A stretch of DNA of 64,000 nucleotides from Mesorhizobium hawassense (GTDB lineage Bacteria > Pseudomonadota > Alphaproteobacteria > Rhizobiales > Rhizobiaceae), in assembly GCF_003289945.1 (NCBI RefSeq), contig NZ_QMBP01000004.1, positions 372,001 to 436,000 of the forward strand, given 5' to 3'. A program made the translations under genes and the position numbers. Shown here piece by piece: positions 1 to 8,664 of this stretch (its first letter is position 1; each line of letters begins with the position of its first letter). The notes beneath the pieces were generated by a model that saw nothing but the letters and a program-made list of their open reading frames with translations, did not search any database and was not told the DNA's origin.

Positions 1-384
1 GAAGAACATGTCGTGCAGATGCTGAACAAGGGTGAGAAGGGCTCGATGGTCTTCCAGCCCGATTTCGTTCGGGCGGCGCCCGGCGACACCATTAAGTTCG
101 TGCCGACCGACAAGACCCACAATGCCGAAATCATCAAGGGAATGATCCCGGACGGCGCCGAGCCCTTCAAGGGCAAGCCGAGCGAGGAGATTACGGTCAC
201 CCTGACCAAGGAGGGCGTCTATGGCGTGAAGTGCGCTCCCCACTACGGCATGGGCATGGTGGCGCTGATCGTCGTCGGCAAGCCCGTCAATCTGGATGCG
301 GCGGAAGCCGTCAAGCAGATCGGCAAGGCAAAGCCCGTCTTTGCCGAGCTGTTTGCCGAAGCGACCAAATCAGCTTCGAACTGA
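1..384 (+). CDS. Pseudoazurin, 5' end outside window
   Basis: Periplasmic type-1 copper protein that normally carries electrons from the cytochrome bc1 side to NirK. The frame is open from base 1 ([10 protein letters not shown]), so the signal peptide and start lie upstream; the GTG at 13 is internal. The copper ligands are visible: His in DKTHNAE, then Cys, His and Met in [11 protein letters not shown]. The MIPDGAE and YGVKC stretches are typical of pseudoazurins rather than azurins or amicyanins. It ends with a strong terminator at 431-476 and lies directly upstream of nirK, its expected redox partner. Confidence 0.93.
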   Translation, partial: EEHVVQMLNKGEKGSMVFQPDFVRAAPGDTIKFVPTDKTHNAEIIKGMIPDGAEPFKGKPSEEITVTLTKEGVYGVKCAPHYGMGMVALIVVGKPVNLDAAEAVKQIGKAKPVFAELFAEATKSASN

Positions 385-430
385 TCCACGGTATTTGAGA
401 CCGCTTCCGGCAATGGCGAGCCGGAAGCAC

Positions 431-476
431 TGGCCGGACAGACTTGGGGAGAGGTCTGATCCGGCCATTTTTATTT
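431..476 (+). terminator. Rho-independent terminator after pseudoazurin gene
   Basis: The arms TGGCCGGA-CAGAC and GTCTGA-TCCGGCCA pair with a one-base bulge and are followed by TTTTTATTT. This separates the pseudoazurin transcript from nirK. Confidence 0.8.
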
Positions 477-565
477 GGCGTTTTGACGCCTTCCGCAACT
501 ACGGTCGTCGTGTTGCGAGTTGTTTTCGCCAACCATCCAAAAATCAAGATTAATTTTACTGAGGT

Positions 566-579
566 TTGCGCAAACGCAA
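566..579 (+). promoter_or_regulatory. NnrR/FNR-type palindrome upstream of nirK
   Basis: TTGCG-CAAA-CGCAA is a perfect 5-4-5 palindrome centred about 70 nt before the nirK start. The TTGCG half-site, instead of TTGAT, resembles NnrR-type (nitric-oxide responsive Crp/Fnr family) sites upstream of denitrification genes. No nnrR gene is in the window, so the regulator assignment is inferred. Confidence 0.65.
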
Positions 580-641
580 AGAAGCGCCGAGCAAAGACAC
601 TATGCTGAATTCATCAAAATGGTGAAGTTGAGGAGATGGAA

Positions 642-1751
642 ATGCTTACGAGACGCGAAGCTTTGTTGGGTTCTGTTCTCACCGCGGCCGCCGTCGCTGT
701 CGTCGGCGCAGCGCCGGCCATGGCGGGCGCCAAGGCACAGAATGTCGCCGGACTGCCGCGAGAGAAGGTGACCCTGGTCGCGCCGCCTTTCGTGCACCCC
801 CACGACCAAGTGGCCAAGGGCGGCCCCAAGGTCGTCGAGTTCACGATGAAGATCGAAGAGAAGCCTCTGGTCATCGACACCGACGGCACGCAGCTCAACG
901 CCATGACCTACAACGGCTCCATTCCGGGCCCGCTCATGATCGTGCATGAAGGCGACTATCTCGAGCTCACCCTGATCAATCCCGATACCAATACGCTCGC
1001 CCATAATATCGACTTCCACGCGGCGACCGGCGGACTCGGCGGCGGTGCCCTGACGCTGATCAACCCGGGCGAGCAGGTCACGCTGCGCTTCAAGGCGACA
1101 CGGACCGGCACGTTCGTCTACCATTGCGCGCCTGGCGGCGCGATGATCCCGTGGCATGTCGTGTCCGGCATGAGCGGAGCGGTTATGATCCTGCCGCGCG
1201 ACGGCCTGAAGGACGACAAGGGCAAGCCCGTCCGCTATGATCGCATCTACTATATCGGCGAGAACGACTTCTACATCCCGCGCGACGAGCAGGGAAAATT
1301 CAAGAAGTACGACTCGGCCGGCGACAATTACGACGACACCGTGAAGGTGATGCGCGGCCTGATCCCGACGCATGTCGTGTTCAACGGCAAGGCAGGATCG
1401 CTGACAGGCGAGAACGCCATGAAAGCGAAGGTCGGCGAGACAGTTCTCATCGTCCATTCTCAGGCCAACCGCGATACACGTCCGCACCTGATCGGCGGCC
1501 ATGGCGACTTCGTCTGGGAACAGGGCAAGTTTGCCAATCCTCCGGCCAAGGATCTCGAGACCTGGTTCATTCGCGGCGGTTCGGCGGGCGCGGCGCTCTA
1601 CACGTTCCTGCAGCCCGGCGTCTATGCGTACGTCAATCACAATTTGATCGAGGCAGTCGAGCTCGGCGCGACCGCGCACTTCACGGTCGAGGGAAAATGG
1701 GACGACGATCTGATGATGCAGGTCGAAGCTCCCAAGGCGGTCGCCTCATAG
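642..1751 (+). CDS. nirK: Copper-containing nitrite reductase NirK
   Basis: Periplasmic trimeric enzyme reducing nitrite to nitric oxide in denitrification. ATG 642 is preferred over in-frame ATG 636 because TTGAGGAG (628-635) sits correctly before 642 and overlaps 636. The protein (369 aa) opens with a Tat-like signal (TRREALLG, then an Ala-rich stretch). All ligands are present: type-1 Cu H121, C162, H172, M177; type-2 Cu H126, H161, H333; active-site D124 and H282. The spacing [11 protein letters not shown] carries one residue more than the Alcaligenes enzyme, as I recall for rhizobial NirK. nirV follows after a hairpin. Confidence 0.97.
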   Translation: MLTRREALLGSVLTAAAVAVVGAAPAMAGAKAQNVAGLPREKVTLVAPPFVHPHDQVAKGGPKVVEFTMKIEEKPLVIDTDGTQLNAMTYNGSIPGPLMIVHEGDYLELTLINPDTNTLAHNIDFHAATGGLGGGALTLINPGEQVTLRFKATRTGTFVYHCAPGGAMIPWHVVSGMSGAVMILPRDGLKDDKGKPVRYDRIYYIGENDFYIPRDEQGKFKKYDSAGDNYDDTVKVMRGLIPTHVVFNGKAGSLTGENAMKAKVGETVLIVHSQANRDTRPHLIGGHGDFVWEQGKFANPPAKDLETWFIRGGSAGAALYTFLQPGVYAYVNHNLIEAVELGATAHFTVEGKWDDDLMMQVEAPKAVAS

Positions 1752-1770
1752 GCGGAAAGGCTGATCGCCC

Positions 1771-1799
1771 GCAACCCGCCGGCACCGCCGGCGGGTTGC
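1771..1799 (+). terminator. Perfect hairpin between nirK and nirV
   Basis: A perfect 13-bp stem (GCAACCCGCCGGC, 3-nt loop, complement) lies between the nirK stop and the nirV start. No T-run follows, so it may set mRNA stability or lower nirV expression rather than end transcription completely. Confidence 0.55.
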
Positions 1800-1822
1800 A
1801 TCACTAGGCGGAGTTTTTGGGC

Positions 1823-2686
1823 ATGTCCTTCGATCCTGTCTTCACGTTTGGAACGATCGCGGCCGCCGCCCTCATCGGGCTCGGCGTCAACCACGCGATC
1901 GATGGGACGCTCTCGCGATCCCGGGTCCCGATGGCCTTGGCTGAACTGGTGACCCTGGCGCCCGGGTCATTCGAGCACCCGCGGCCTGGCGAATTCCTCA
2001 AGGACAACCATCCCGCGCCGGCACCGGTGGCGAAGGAGATCATCGACAAGCCGCTGGAGATCATGAAGTTCCAGGTGACCGCATCGGATTATGACCGTTG
2101 CGTTTCGGATGGCGCCTGCAAGCCTGCGGACTCGCGCCTTGCCGGCAACGTTCCGGCGACGGGCGTCAGCTTTCTCGATGCGCAGGCTTACGCGAATTGG
2201 CTATCGGCCAAGACGGGTGAAACCTGGCGCCTACCGACCGACATCGAATGGGCCTACGTCGCAGCCGAACGATTTCGGGCAGACATTGAAGCGGGCGACG
2301 GCGACCCTGCGGATCCGGCGAGGCGATGGCTTACTCTCTATCGCAACGAGTCCGCGCTCGGCCGCAAAGCAGATCCTGAGCCTCGGCCCCTCGGCGCATT
2401 TGGAGCCAACTCGAAGGGTGTGGCGGATGTAGCCGGCAATGTCTGGGAATGGACGTCTACCTGCTATGTCCATGCGACGATGTCCGGCGGTGCCGTTGCC
2501 AGCTCGGTCAGCAATTGCGGCGTGCATGTTGTGGAGGGCTTCCATCGCACTTACATGTCGAACTTCATCCGCGACGGCAAAAGCGGCGGCTGCGCGGTCG
2601 GCACCCCGCCGGACAATCTCGGGTTTCGCCTGGTCCATGACCGCAGCTTCCTGCGGGCTGCCCTCCGCCGCCTTGGCCTGACCTGA
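1823..2686 (+). CDS. nirV: NirV, formylglycine-generating-enzyme-like protein
   Basis: This 287-aa protein belongs to the FGE-sulfatase (SUMF1) fold family. It is the usual companion of nirK in rhizobia, but its biochemical role is not settled. Family features include the substrate-groove segments LPTDIEWAYVAAE, GVADVAGNVWEWTS and the end motif NLGFRLVHD. ATG 1823 is preferred over the TTG at 1817, with GGCGGAG (1807-1813) as ribosome site. The hydrophobic N-terminus (FGTIAAAALIGLGVNHAI) suggests a membrane anchor or signal. It follows nirK in the same direction and precedes the truncated haemoglobin gene by 21 nt. Confidence 0.9.
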   Translation: MSFDPVFTFGTIAAAALIGLGVNHAIDGTLSRSRVPMALAELVTLAPGSFEHPRPGEFLKDNHPAPAPVAKEIIDKPLEIMKFQVTASDYDRCVSDGACKPADSRLAGNVPATGVSFLDAQAYANWLSAKTGETWRLPTDIEWAYVAAERFRADIEAGDGDPADPARRWLTLYRNESALGRKADPEPRPLGAFGANSKGVADVAGNVWEWTSTCYVHATMSGGAVASSVSNCGVHVVEGFHRTYMSNFIRDGKSGGCAVGTPPDNLGFRLVHDRSFLRAALRRLGLT

Positions 2687-2707
2687 TTGCTTGAACAAGG
2701 ACTATGA

Positions 2708-3157
2708 ATGACCTCGAAGTCAGTCTTGCCTGATAGAGTTCGGCCTGCTGCCGAACAGCCCCTGGTCCGTTCTGGCGTCGATCGCGCATCGATAGGGGCA
2801 CTGGTCCGCAAATTCTATTCCAGGGTGAGAACGGACAAGCGCCTCGGCCCCATTTTCGCCCGCGAAATCGTTGGTGACTGGGAACCTCACCTGGAGAAGA
2901 TGACGGACTTTTGGTGCTCCGTCATATTGAAGAGCGGCGACTATCATGGCCGGCCGGTGCCGGCTCACATGAAGCTCAACGACGTCACCGAGTCCGACTT
3001 CGATATCTGGCTGGCTCTCTTCGGTGAAACGGCGTCCGAGCTCTTCATTGACGAGATCGCCGCGGTATTCATCGAGCGGGCCGAACGGATAGCAACAAGC
3101 CTGAAGCTCGCGATGTTCTTTCGTCTCCGCTCCGCCGCCAGCGCAACCGTAGAGTAG
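2708..3157 (+). CDS. Group III truncated haemoglobin
   Basis: A 149-aa cytoplasmic haem protein of the 2-on-2 globin fold. The N-terminal helix (VRKFYSRVRTDKRLGPIFAREI) and the following WEPHLEKMTDFWCSVIL are characteristic of group III trHbs, and His87 in PVPAHMKL is the probable proximal haem ligand. Group III members are linked with nitric oxide or nitrosative stress in other bacteria. Position directly after nirKV supports protection against NO or O2 scavenging, but that role is inferred. The last 12 residues are a non-conserved Ser/Ala-rich tail. Confidence 0.85.
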   Translation: MTSKSVLPDRVRPAAEQPLVRSGVDRASIGALVRKFYSRVRTDKRLGPIFAREIVGDWEPHLEKMTDFWCSVILKSGDYHGRPVPAHMKLNDVTESDFDIWLALFGETASELFIDEIAAVFIERAERIATSLKLAMFFRLRSAASATVE

Positions 3158-3202
3158 ATACGGTCTCGCCGGCACGATGGAATGGCAGAGCCGGTTGCCG
3201 TT

Positions 3203-3216
3203 TTGATCCAGAGCAA
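3203..3216 (+). promoter_or_regulatory. FNR-type box, one mismatch, upstream of K+ channel gene
   Basis: TTGAT-CCAG-AGCAA differs from the FNR/FixK consensus TTGAT-N4-ATCAA at one base. It is centred about 42 nt before ATG 3252. Confidence 0.4.
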
Positions 3217-3251
3217 ATGCGGTGGCAGCCGGAGCCGCTAGTCTTCCTCCG

Positions 3252-3683
3252 ATGATCCTCAATCTTTGCATCGGTACGATCGTCATAAGCTTGACGGTTG
3301 TGATCCACACTTTCGGCCTTATTGCGATCACTCATGCCATGGCGCGGCTCGTGGCGCTCTTTCGCATGCACGGCCGGCGCAGCCGGGTGCTGGCCATGAT
3401 CACGGTAGTGATGGGCCTTTTTGCCGTCATGACCGCGGAAGTCTGGCTATGGGCTGGCGTGTACCGATTGCTCGGAATCTTGAGCGACTTCGAGACGGCG
3501 CTTTACTTCTCGACGATAACCTTCTCGACAGTCGGCTACGGAGATGTCGTGCCGGCCCACGGCTGGCGCGTGCTGGCGGCCCTGGAGGGCATCAATGGCT
3601 TTCTGTTGATCGGCTGGTCGACCGCCTATCTGATCGCGGCCGGCACCCGTGTCGGTCCCTTCAGGGTCGGCGAGCACTTCTGA
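3252..3683 (+). CDS. Two-TM potassium channel family protein
   Basis: A 143-aa inner-membrane protein with an ion_trans_2 pore module. Three hydrophobic segments are visible (residues about 2-28, 42-65 and 105-130), with a pore helix and the K+ filter TVGYGD at about 93-98. No RCK or cyclic-nucleotide domain follows, so it is only the pore. ATG 3252 is chosen because it places the first hydrophobic segment at the N-terminus; a GTG at 3222 would add ten residues. It is convergent with hemN. A role in charge balance during anaerobic respiration is only a guess. Confidence 0.8.
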   Translation: MILNLCIGTIVISLTVVIHTFGLIAITHAMARLVALFRMHGRRSRVLAMITVVMGLFAVMTAEVWLWAGVYRLLGILSDFETALYFSTITFSTVGYGDVVPAHGWRVLAALEGINGFLLIGWSTAYLIAAGTRVGPFRVGEHF

Positions 3684-3698
3684 TCCGCGGCTCCGAGC

Positions 3699-5078
3699 TC
3701 AAACCGCCAACGAGTGTCTGCCGGTTCCATTGTCCAGATATTTGTCAAACTTGGCCGCCACCGTCCTGATGAGAGGACGGCTTTCCTCCGGCACGATGAA
3801 GTTTTCACCGTCGAGCCGAAGAAACTGGCCGGCGCCGCTGATGGCCAGGCGGCTCGCTTCACAGAGCAGCGTTTGGCCGACCGCTCCAAAGCGTTCGACA
3901 AGGTCTACCGCTGAGAAGGTGAAGTTGCACATCAGACGCTCGATGACCCAGCCCCGTGCCAGGTCATCCAGACTGAACTCGACGCCTCGCGCTATCGCCA
4001 GTTGTCCGGAATCCACGACCTTTTCGTACTCACCGGTCGCCACGATGTTTTGTGCATAGCCTTGGCGAAACCGACTGATCGAGGAGGGGCCAAGACCGAT
4101 CAGGGTCTCGCACTGGTCCTCGGTATAGCCCTGGAAATTGCGACGAATCTTGCCGGCACGCGCGGCAACCGCCAGCGCATCCCGCGGTTTTGCGAAATGA
4201 TCCAGTCCCAAGGCCTCGTAGCCGGCATCGACGATCAGTCGAGCGGCACGCTGCGACTGCGCCAGGCGCGCGGTGGAATCCGGCAGCCAGGCTTCGTCGA
4301 TCATCGTCTGGTGTTTCTTGAACCATGGCACATGGGCGTAGCCGAACAAGGCCAACCGGTCTGGCGTCAGCGTTAGCGCTTGAGCGACGGTCGCCGCAAC
4401 GCTCTCGCAGGTCTGATGCGGGAGCCCATAGAGCAGGTCCAGATTGACAGAAGAAACGCCGCGCGCGCGCACCGCATCGACTATGCTCTTGGTCAGCGCG
4501 AAACTCTGCTCGCGATTGATCGCCTTCTGCACCTTGGGATCGAAGTCCTGGACACCAAGGCTTGCTCGCGTCATGCCGATGGCCGCGAAGGCATCGAGCC
4601 GGCCCTCGTCCATGTCGTTCGGATCGATCTCGACGCTCAGACTGGCATCGTCGAGGAAGTCGAACCGCTTCCGCAACGCCTTCCCCAGCATAAGTATGTC
4701 GTCGGGCTTCAGCATCGTCGGGGAGCCGCCGCCGAAATGAACGGCTCGGACCCTGCCCCTGCCGCTTACAAGTCCACCAACCGTTTCGATTTCCTTGTGG
4801 AGCGAGCGCAGAAAGGTGGCCACCGGCTCATAGTGGCGTGTCTGCTTGGTATGGCAGGCACAGAACCAGCACAACCGGTCGCAATAGGGGATATGCAGAT
4901 ACAGTGATATCTCGTCATCGCCTTCAAGCGCAGCCATCCATCCCTGGACAATCACCGCGTCGACGCCCGGATGAAAGTGCGGGGCCGTCGGATAACTCGT
5001 GTAACGCGGTACATTGTCGCCAAGCCCCGCGATCGGGTTGAGGCGAGTGGAAGAGAGGGGAATGGCGGGAGAAGACAT
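3699..5078 (-). CDS. hemN: Oxygen-independent coproporphyrinogen III oxidase
   Basis: Radical-SAM enzyme decarboxylating coproporphyrinogen III to protoporphyrinogen IX without oxygen, needed for haem synthesis in micro-oxic growth. 459 aa from ATG 5078 (a TTG at 5087 would add three residues). The [4Fe-4S] ligands are C66, C70 and C73 in YCDRLCWFC, followed by the extra C75; the N-terminal VPRYTSYPTAPHF and LHIPYC stretches are classic HemN. The GGGSP SAM motif is present (FGGGSPTML). It is transcribed divergently from fnrN with an intervening perfect FNR box, so it is very probably activated at low oxygen. Confidence 0.96.
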   Translation of the reverse strand: MSSPAIPLSSTRLNPIAGLGDNVPRYTSYPTAPHFHPGVDAVIVQGWMAALEGDDEISLYLHIPYCDRLCWFCACHTKQTRHYEPVATFLRSLHKEIETVGGLVSGRGRVRAVHFGGGSPTMLKPDDILMLGKALRKRFDFLDDASLSVEIDPNDMDEGRLDAFAAIGMTRASLGVQDFDPKVQKAINREQSFALTKSIVDAVRARGVSSVNLDLLYGLPHQTCESVAATVAQALTLTPDRLALFGYAHVPWFKKHQTMIDEAWLPDSTARLAQSQRAARLIVDAGYEALGLDHFAKPRDALAVAARAGKIRRNFQGYTEDQCETLIGLGPSSISRFRQGYAQNIVATGEYEKVVDSGQLAIARGVEFSLDDLARGWVIERLMCNFTFSAVDLVERFGAVGQTLLCEASRLAISGAGQFLRLDGENFIVPEESRPLIRTVAAKFDKYLDNGTGRHSLAV

Positions 5079-5113
5079 GGCGGTCAAACTGCCTGAACGA
5101 CGCCGGCAAAACC

Positions 5114-5127
5114 TTGATCTCGATCAA
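5114..5127 (+). promoter_or_regulatory. Perfect FNR/FixK box shared by hemN and fnrN
   Basis: TTGAT-CTCG-ATCAA matches the anaerobox consensus exactly. It is centred about 42 nt upstream of the hemN start and 63 nt upstream of the fnrN start, and so could serve both divergent genes, including FnrN autoregulation. Confidence 0.85.
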
Positions 5128-5183
5128 GGCGGCGCCGGTCGCGACTGCGCAGACTGTCATCCCTATCCACCACGGGCGTGGCA

Positions 5184-5897
5184 ATGACCGCCAGACATGA
5201 CGTTCAACAAGCTGACGTTCTCGCGATTTGCAAATCCTGCGAAACGCGCCAGGGCGGACTATGTGGCGCGCTCAAGGCCCGCCAGCTGGTCGAGTTGGCG
5301 AAAGCCTCGTCCAGGCACGAGATTTTGGCAGGAACGGAACTGCCCAACGATGGAACCTACTCGAGCCTGTTGTCCGGCGTGGTCAAGCTCACAAGGAACC
5401 TGTCGGATGGTCGCCAGCAAATTGTCGGGTTTTATTTCGCACCCGATTTTCTGGGCAGGCCATTCGAGGCAAAAAGACCAATCAAGACCGAGGCCTTGAC
5501 GAATGTGGCCCTGTGCTCGTTTCCGAGGACGGTCATCGATCGAATGATCGATGAGACGCCCGAACTTGGACGTCAGTTGCTAAGACATGCGTTGGGCGAG
5601 CTCGACGACGCACGCGACTGGATGGCTGCGCTGGGGCGCAAGACGGCGTCCGAGAAGATCGCAAGCTTCCTTCTCATGGTCGCAAGAAACATCGCGGCCT
5701 CAGGACATCCAGGAAACTCGACAAGCTTCGATCTGCCGCTGACTCGCGCCGACATCGCCGATTTTCTCGGACTGACGATCGAGACGGTAAGCAGGGAACT
5801 CTCCCGGCTGCGATCCGACGGCGCGATCCGCATCGCAAACAAGCGGCAGATCAGCCTCCCGAGCATTTCTCAGCTCGAGCAACGCTGCGGCGACTGA
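5184..5897 (+). CDS. fnrN: FnrN-type oxygen-sensing Crp/Fnr transcription factor
   Basis: A 237-aa regulator with an N-terminal cysteine set C16-x2-C19-x7-C27, a cNMP-like beta-roll, a fourth cysteine C111 (VALCSF) and a C-terminal HTH. This C-x2-C-x7-C spacing is the rhizobial FnrN pattern and implies an oxygen-labile [4Fe-4S] cluster, unlike FixK. The recognition helix contains E-T-V-S-R (LTIETVSRELSRL), the E..SR signature for TTGAT half-sites. Start ATG 5184 is in frame with GTG 5178; either is possible. It likely drives hemN, itself, ccoNOQP and the other boxes in the window. Confidence 0.92.
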   Translation: MTARHDVQQADVLAICKSCETRQGGLCGALKARQLVELAKASSRHEILAGTELPNDGTYSSLLSGVVKLTRNLSDGRQQIVGFYFAPDFLGRPFEAKRPIKTEALTNVALCSFPRTVIDRMIDETPELGRQLLRHALGELDDARDWMAALGRKTASEKIASFLLMVARNIAASGHPGNSTSFDLPLTRADIADFLGLTIETVSRELSRLRSDGAIRIANKRQISLPSISQLEQRCGD

Positions 5898-6051
5898 ACC
5901 GCGGTCTGGCTTTGCCAAAGCTCGGCATGGTTTGCCTTTCACCAAGGCCTTTTTGCAGCTCGCTTCGTCGGCGCCCTTTTGGCAGGTCGCTTCGCGTCCG
6001 GAGCGTTCTGGCAGTCGGCACGGGCACACCCAAACAAAAAGCGGTTCGCGT

Positions 6052-6065
6052 TTGACTTGGATCAA
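6052..6065 (+). promoter_or_regulatory. FNR/FixK box upstream of ccoN
   Basis: TTGAC-TTGG-ATCAA is centred about 88 nt before the ccoN start. The first half-site TTGAC is a common variant in rhizobial fixN promoters. Confidence 0.75.
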
Positions 6066-6146
6066 GGCTCCGGAATCGAAAATCCCGAAATGGTGCCGCG
6101 AGCGGGAATTCCGCCGAACCTTTCGAGACGAGATCGGGGACTTGCA

Positions 6147-7757
6147 ATGAAATATGGCACGGAGATCGTCCTTCTAAGCCTTTTTGCTTTTGGTGCCGTT
6201 GTGGCTGCCGGATTCGGCGCGGACGAGCCCTTTCGCCAGCATATGTGGGTTCTGTTCTTCGTCGTCGCCGGCTTCACGGCGATCCTGATGCGCAATTCGG
6301 ACTTCAAGCCGGCGCCGCTGGTCGACCCTGAGGCCTATATGGACGGCCCGGTGCGTTACGGCGCCATCGCGACCATGTTCTGGGGCGTCGTCGGCATGCT
6401 GGTGGGCGTGATTATCGCGCTTCAGCTCGCTTTCCCCGACCTCAACATCCAGCCCTGGTTCAACTTCGGCCGCCTGCGCCCGCTGCACACCTCCGGTGTC
6501 GTCTTTGCCTTTGGTGGCAACGCGCTGCTTTGCACCTCGCTTTACGTCGTCCAGCGCACCTGCCGGGCGCGGCTGTTCGGCGGCAATCTCGCCTGGTTCG
6601 TGTTCTGGGGTTATCAGCTTTTCATCGTCATGGCCGCGACGGGCTATCTGCTCGGAATCACCGAGAGCCGCGAATATGCCGAGCCGGAATGGTATGTCGA
6701 CATCTGGCTGACGATCGTCTGGGTTGCGTATCTGCTGCTCTTCCTCGGCACGATCCTGAAGCGCAAGGAACCGCATATCTACGTCGCCAACTGGTTCTAC
6801 CTCTCCTTCATCGTCACCATCGCGATGCTGCACGTCGTCAACAATCTGTCGATGCCGGCATCGTTCCTTGGGTCGAAGAGCTACTCAGCCTTCTCCGGCG
6901 TCCAGGACGCGCTCACGCAATGGTGGTACGGCCACAACGCGGTCGGCTTCTTCCTCACCGCCGGTTTCCTGGGCATGATGTATTACTTCGTGCCAAAGCA
7001 GGTGAACCGACCGGTTTATTCCTACCGCCTTTCGATCATCCACTTCTGGGCACTGATCTTCCTGTACATCTGGGCGGGTCCCCATCACCTCCACTACACC
7101 GCCCTGCCCGATTGGGCACAGACACTGGGCATGGTGTTCTCGATCATGCTGTGGATGCCTTCCTGGGGCGGCATGATCAACGGCCTCATGACCCTCTCCG
7201 GGGCTTGGGACAAGATCCGCACGGACCCGATTGTCCGCATGATGGTCGCGGCCATCGCCTTCTACGGCATGTCGACCTTCGAAGGTCCGATGATGTCGAT
7301 CAAGACCGTCAACTCGCTGTCCCACTACACCGACTGGACAATCGGCCACGTCCATTCCGGCGCGCTCGGCTGGGTCGGCCTGATCTCGTTCGGCGCGATC
7401 TACTACATGGTGCCGAAACTATGGAACCGTCCGCGGCTCTACTCGACCCGACTCGTGACGTGGCACTTCTGGCTGGCCACGCTCGGCATCGTCGTCTACG
7501 CGGCGGTCATGTGGGTTTCCGGCATCATGCAGGGCCTGATGTGGCGCGAGTACGACGAACAGGGCTTCCTGGTCTATTCCTTTGCTGAAACCGTCGCCGC
7601 CATGCATCCCTACTACATCATGCGCGCCGCGGGTGGCGCCATGTATCTCGCCGGCGCCCTGATCATGGCCTGGAACATCACCATGACCATCCGCGGTTAC
7701 CAGCGCGAGGAACAACCTCTGCCGGGCTCCGCGCCCGCTATCCAGCCTGCCGAATGA
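6147..7757 (+). CDS. ccoN: cbb3-type cytochrome c oxidase subunit I
   Basis: Catalytic subunit of the high-affinity terminal oxidase (FixN), 536 aa, with about twelve membrane helices. Visible ligands include the haem b His near residue 113 ([12 protein letters not shown]), the CuB His near 263 (YGHNAVGFF), the His pair near 313-314 (GPHHLHYT) and the haem His residues near 401-403 ([13 protein letters not shown]). ATG 6147 is chosen although the frame is open 168 nt further upstream, because [11 protein letters not shown] matches CcoN N-termini and the FNR box lies inside that upstream stretch. First gene of ccoNOQP. Confidence 0.97.
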   Translation: MKYGTEIVLLSLFAFGAVVAAGFGADEPFRQHMWVLFFVVAGFTAILMRNSDFKPAPLVDPEAYMDGPVRYGAIATMFWGVVGMLVGVIIALQLAFPDLNIQPWFNFGRLRPLHTSGVVFAFGGNALLCTSLYVVQRTCRARLFGGNLAWFVFWGYQLFIVMAATGYLLGITESREYAEPEWYVDIWLTIVWVAYLLLFLGTILKRKEPHIYVANWFYLSFIVTIAMLHVVNNLSMPASFLGSKSYSAFSGVQDALTQWWYGHNAVGFFLTAGFLGMMYYFVPKQVNRPVYSYRLSIIHFWALIFLYIWAGPHHLHYTALPDWAQTLGMVFSIMLWMPSWGGMINGLMTLSGAWDKIRTDPIVRMMVAAIAFYGMSTFEGPMMSIKTVNSLSHYTDWTIGHVHSGALGWVGLISFGAIYYMVPKLWNRPRLYSTRLVTWHFWLATLGIVVYAAVMWVSGIMQGLMWREYDEQGFLVYSFAETVAAMHPYYIMRAAGGAMYLAGALIMAWNITMTIRGYQREEQPLPGSAPAIQPAE

Positions 7758-7767
7758 GGAGCCAGAC

Positions 7768-8499
7768 ATGGGCCTGATGGACAAACACGCTCTGATCGAG
7801 AAGAACGCGACCCTTCTTCTCGTCGGATCCCTGCTGGTCGTGACAGTCGGCGGCATCGTCGAGATCGCGCCGCTCTTCTATCTCGACAACACGATCGAGA
7901 AGGTCGAAGGCATGCGGCCTTACTCGCCGCTCGAACTCGCCGGTCGCAACATCTACGTGCGGGAGGGATGCTATCTCTGCCACAGCCAGATGATCAGGCC
8001 GTTCCGCGACGAGGTGGAACGCTACGGTCACTACAGCCTGGCTGCGGAGTCGATGTACGACCACCCGTTCCAATGGGGATCCAAGCGGACCGGACCCGAT
8101 CTCGCACGCGTCGGCGATCGCTACTCCAACAGCTGGCACGTCCAGCATCTCATCGACCCGCGTTCCGTCGTGCCGGAGTCGATCATGCCGAGCTATGCCT
8201 TCCTTAAGGACACACCGATCGAGGTGAAGAATTTCTCGACGCATCTGGTCGCGAACAGGCGCGTTGGAGTGCCCTACTCCGACGACATGATCGCCCACGC
8301 CAACGCCGATCTGATGGCGCAGGCCGACCCCAATGCCGACACGTCGGGCCTCGAGGCGCGCTATCCGAAGGCCAAGGTCGGTGATTTCGACGGCAATCCC
8401 CAGCAGGTCACCGAGATGGATGCCCTGGTGGCCTACCTGCAGATGCTCGGCACCCTGGTCGATTTCAAGAACTACGACGAAGCCGCCGGCTATCGCTGA
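7768..8499 (+). CDS. ccoO: cbb3-type cytochrome c oxidase monohaem subunit II
   Basis: Membrane-anchored cytochrome c of the cbb3 oxidase (FixO), 243 aa. One N-terminal anchor helix (about 13-35) precedes a single haem c site, C68-x2-C71-H72, in a [13 protein letters not shown] context. The methionine in [12 protein letters not shown] is the likely sixth haem ligand. It begins 10 nt after ccoN and precedes ccoQ by 13 nt, so it is translated from the same mRNA. Confidence 0.97.
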   Translation: MGLMDKHALIEKNATLLLVGSLLVVTVGGIVEIAPLFYLDNTIEKVEGMRPYSPLELAGRNIYVREGCYLCHSQMIRPFRDEVERYGHYSLAAESMYDHPFQWGSKRTGPDLARVGDRYSNSWHVQHLIDPRSVVPESIMPSYAFLKDTPIEVKNFSTHLVANRRVGVPYSDDMIAHANADLMAQADPNADTSGLEARYPKAKVGDFDGNPQQVTEMDALVAYLQMLGTLVDFKNYDEAAGYR

Positions 8500-8512
8500 G
8501 GAGAAACAACCG

Positions 8513-8662
8513 ATGGACTACAACTTGATGCGGGAGTTTGCCGACAGTTGGGGCCTGCTTGCCATGGCCCTGTTCTTTGTCGGCTGCATCGCCTTCGCGC
8601 TCCGTCCGGGTGGCAAGGCACATGCCGACCACGCCGCACAGATCCCTCTCCAGGACGATTGA
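8513..8662 (+). CDS. ccoQ: cbb3-type cytochrome c oxidase subunit CcoQ
   Basis: A 49-aa protein with one membrane helix (about residues 13-31, SWGLLAMALFFVGCIAFAL) followed by a short charged tail. CcoQ (FixQ) stabilises the core oxidase. The start is set by GAGGAGAAACAACCG just upstream. The stop lies two nt before the ccoP ATG. Length, topology and position between ccoO and ccoP identify it. Confidence 0.92.
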   Translation: MDYNLMREFADSWGLLAMALFFVGCIAFALRPGGKAHADHAAQIPLQDD

Positions 8663-8664
8663 TC

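Noticed and set aside
600..1679. Minus-strand frame of 359 codons opposite nirK
   Set aside because: nirK shows all copper ligands; the opposite frame is a shadow.
5979..6146. N-terminal extension of CcoN
   Set aside because: The extension contains the FNR box region and lacks similarity to CcoN; ATG 6147 gives the usual length.
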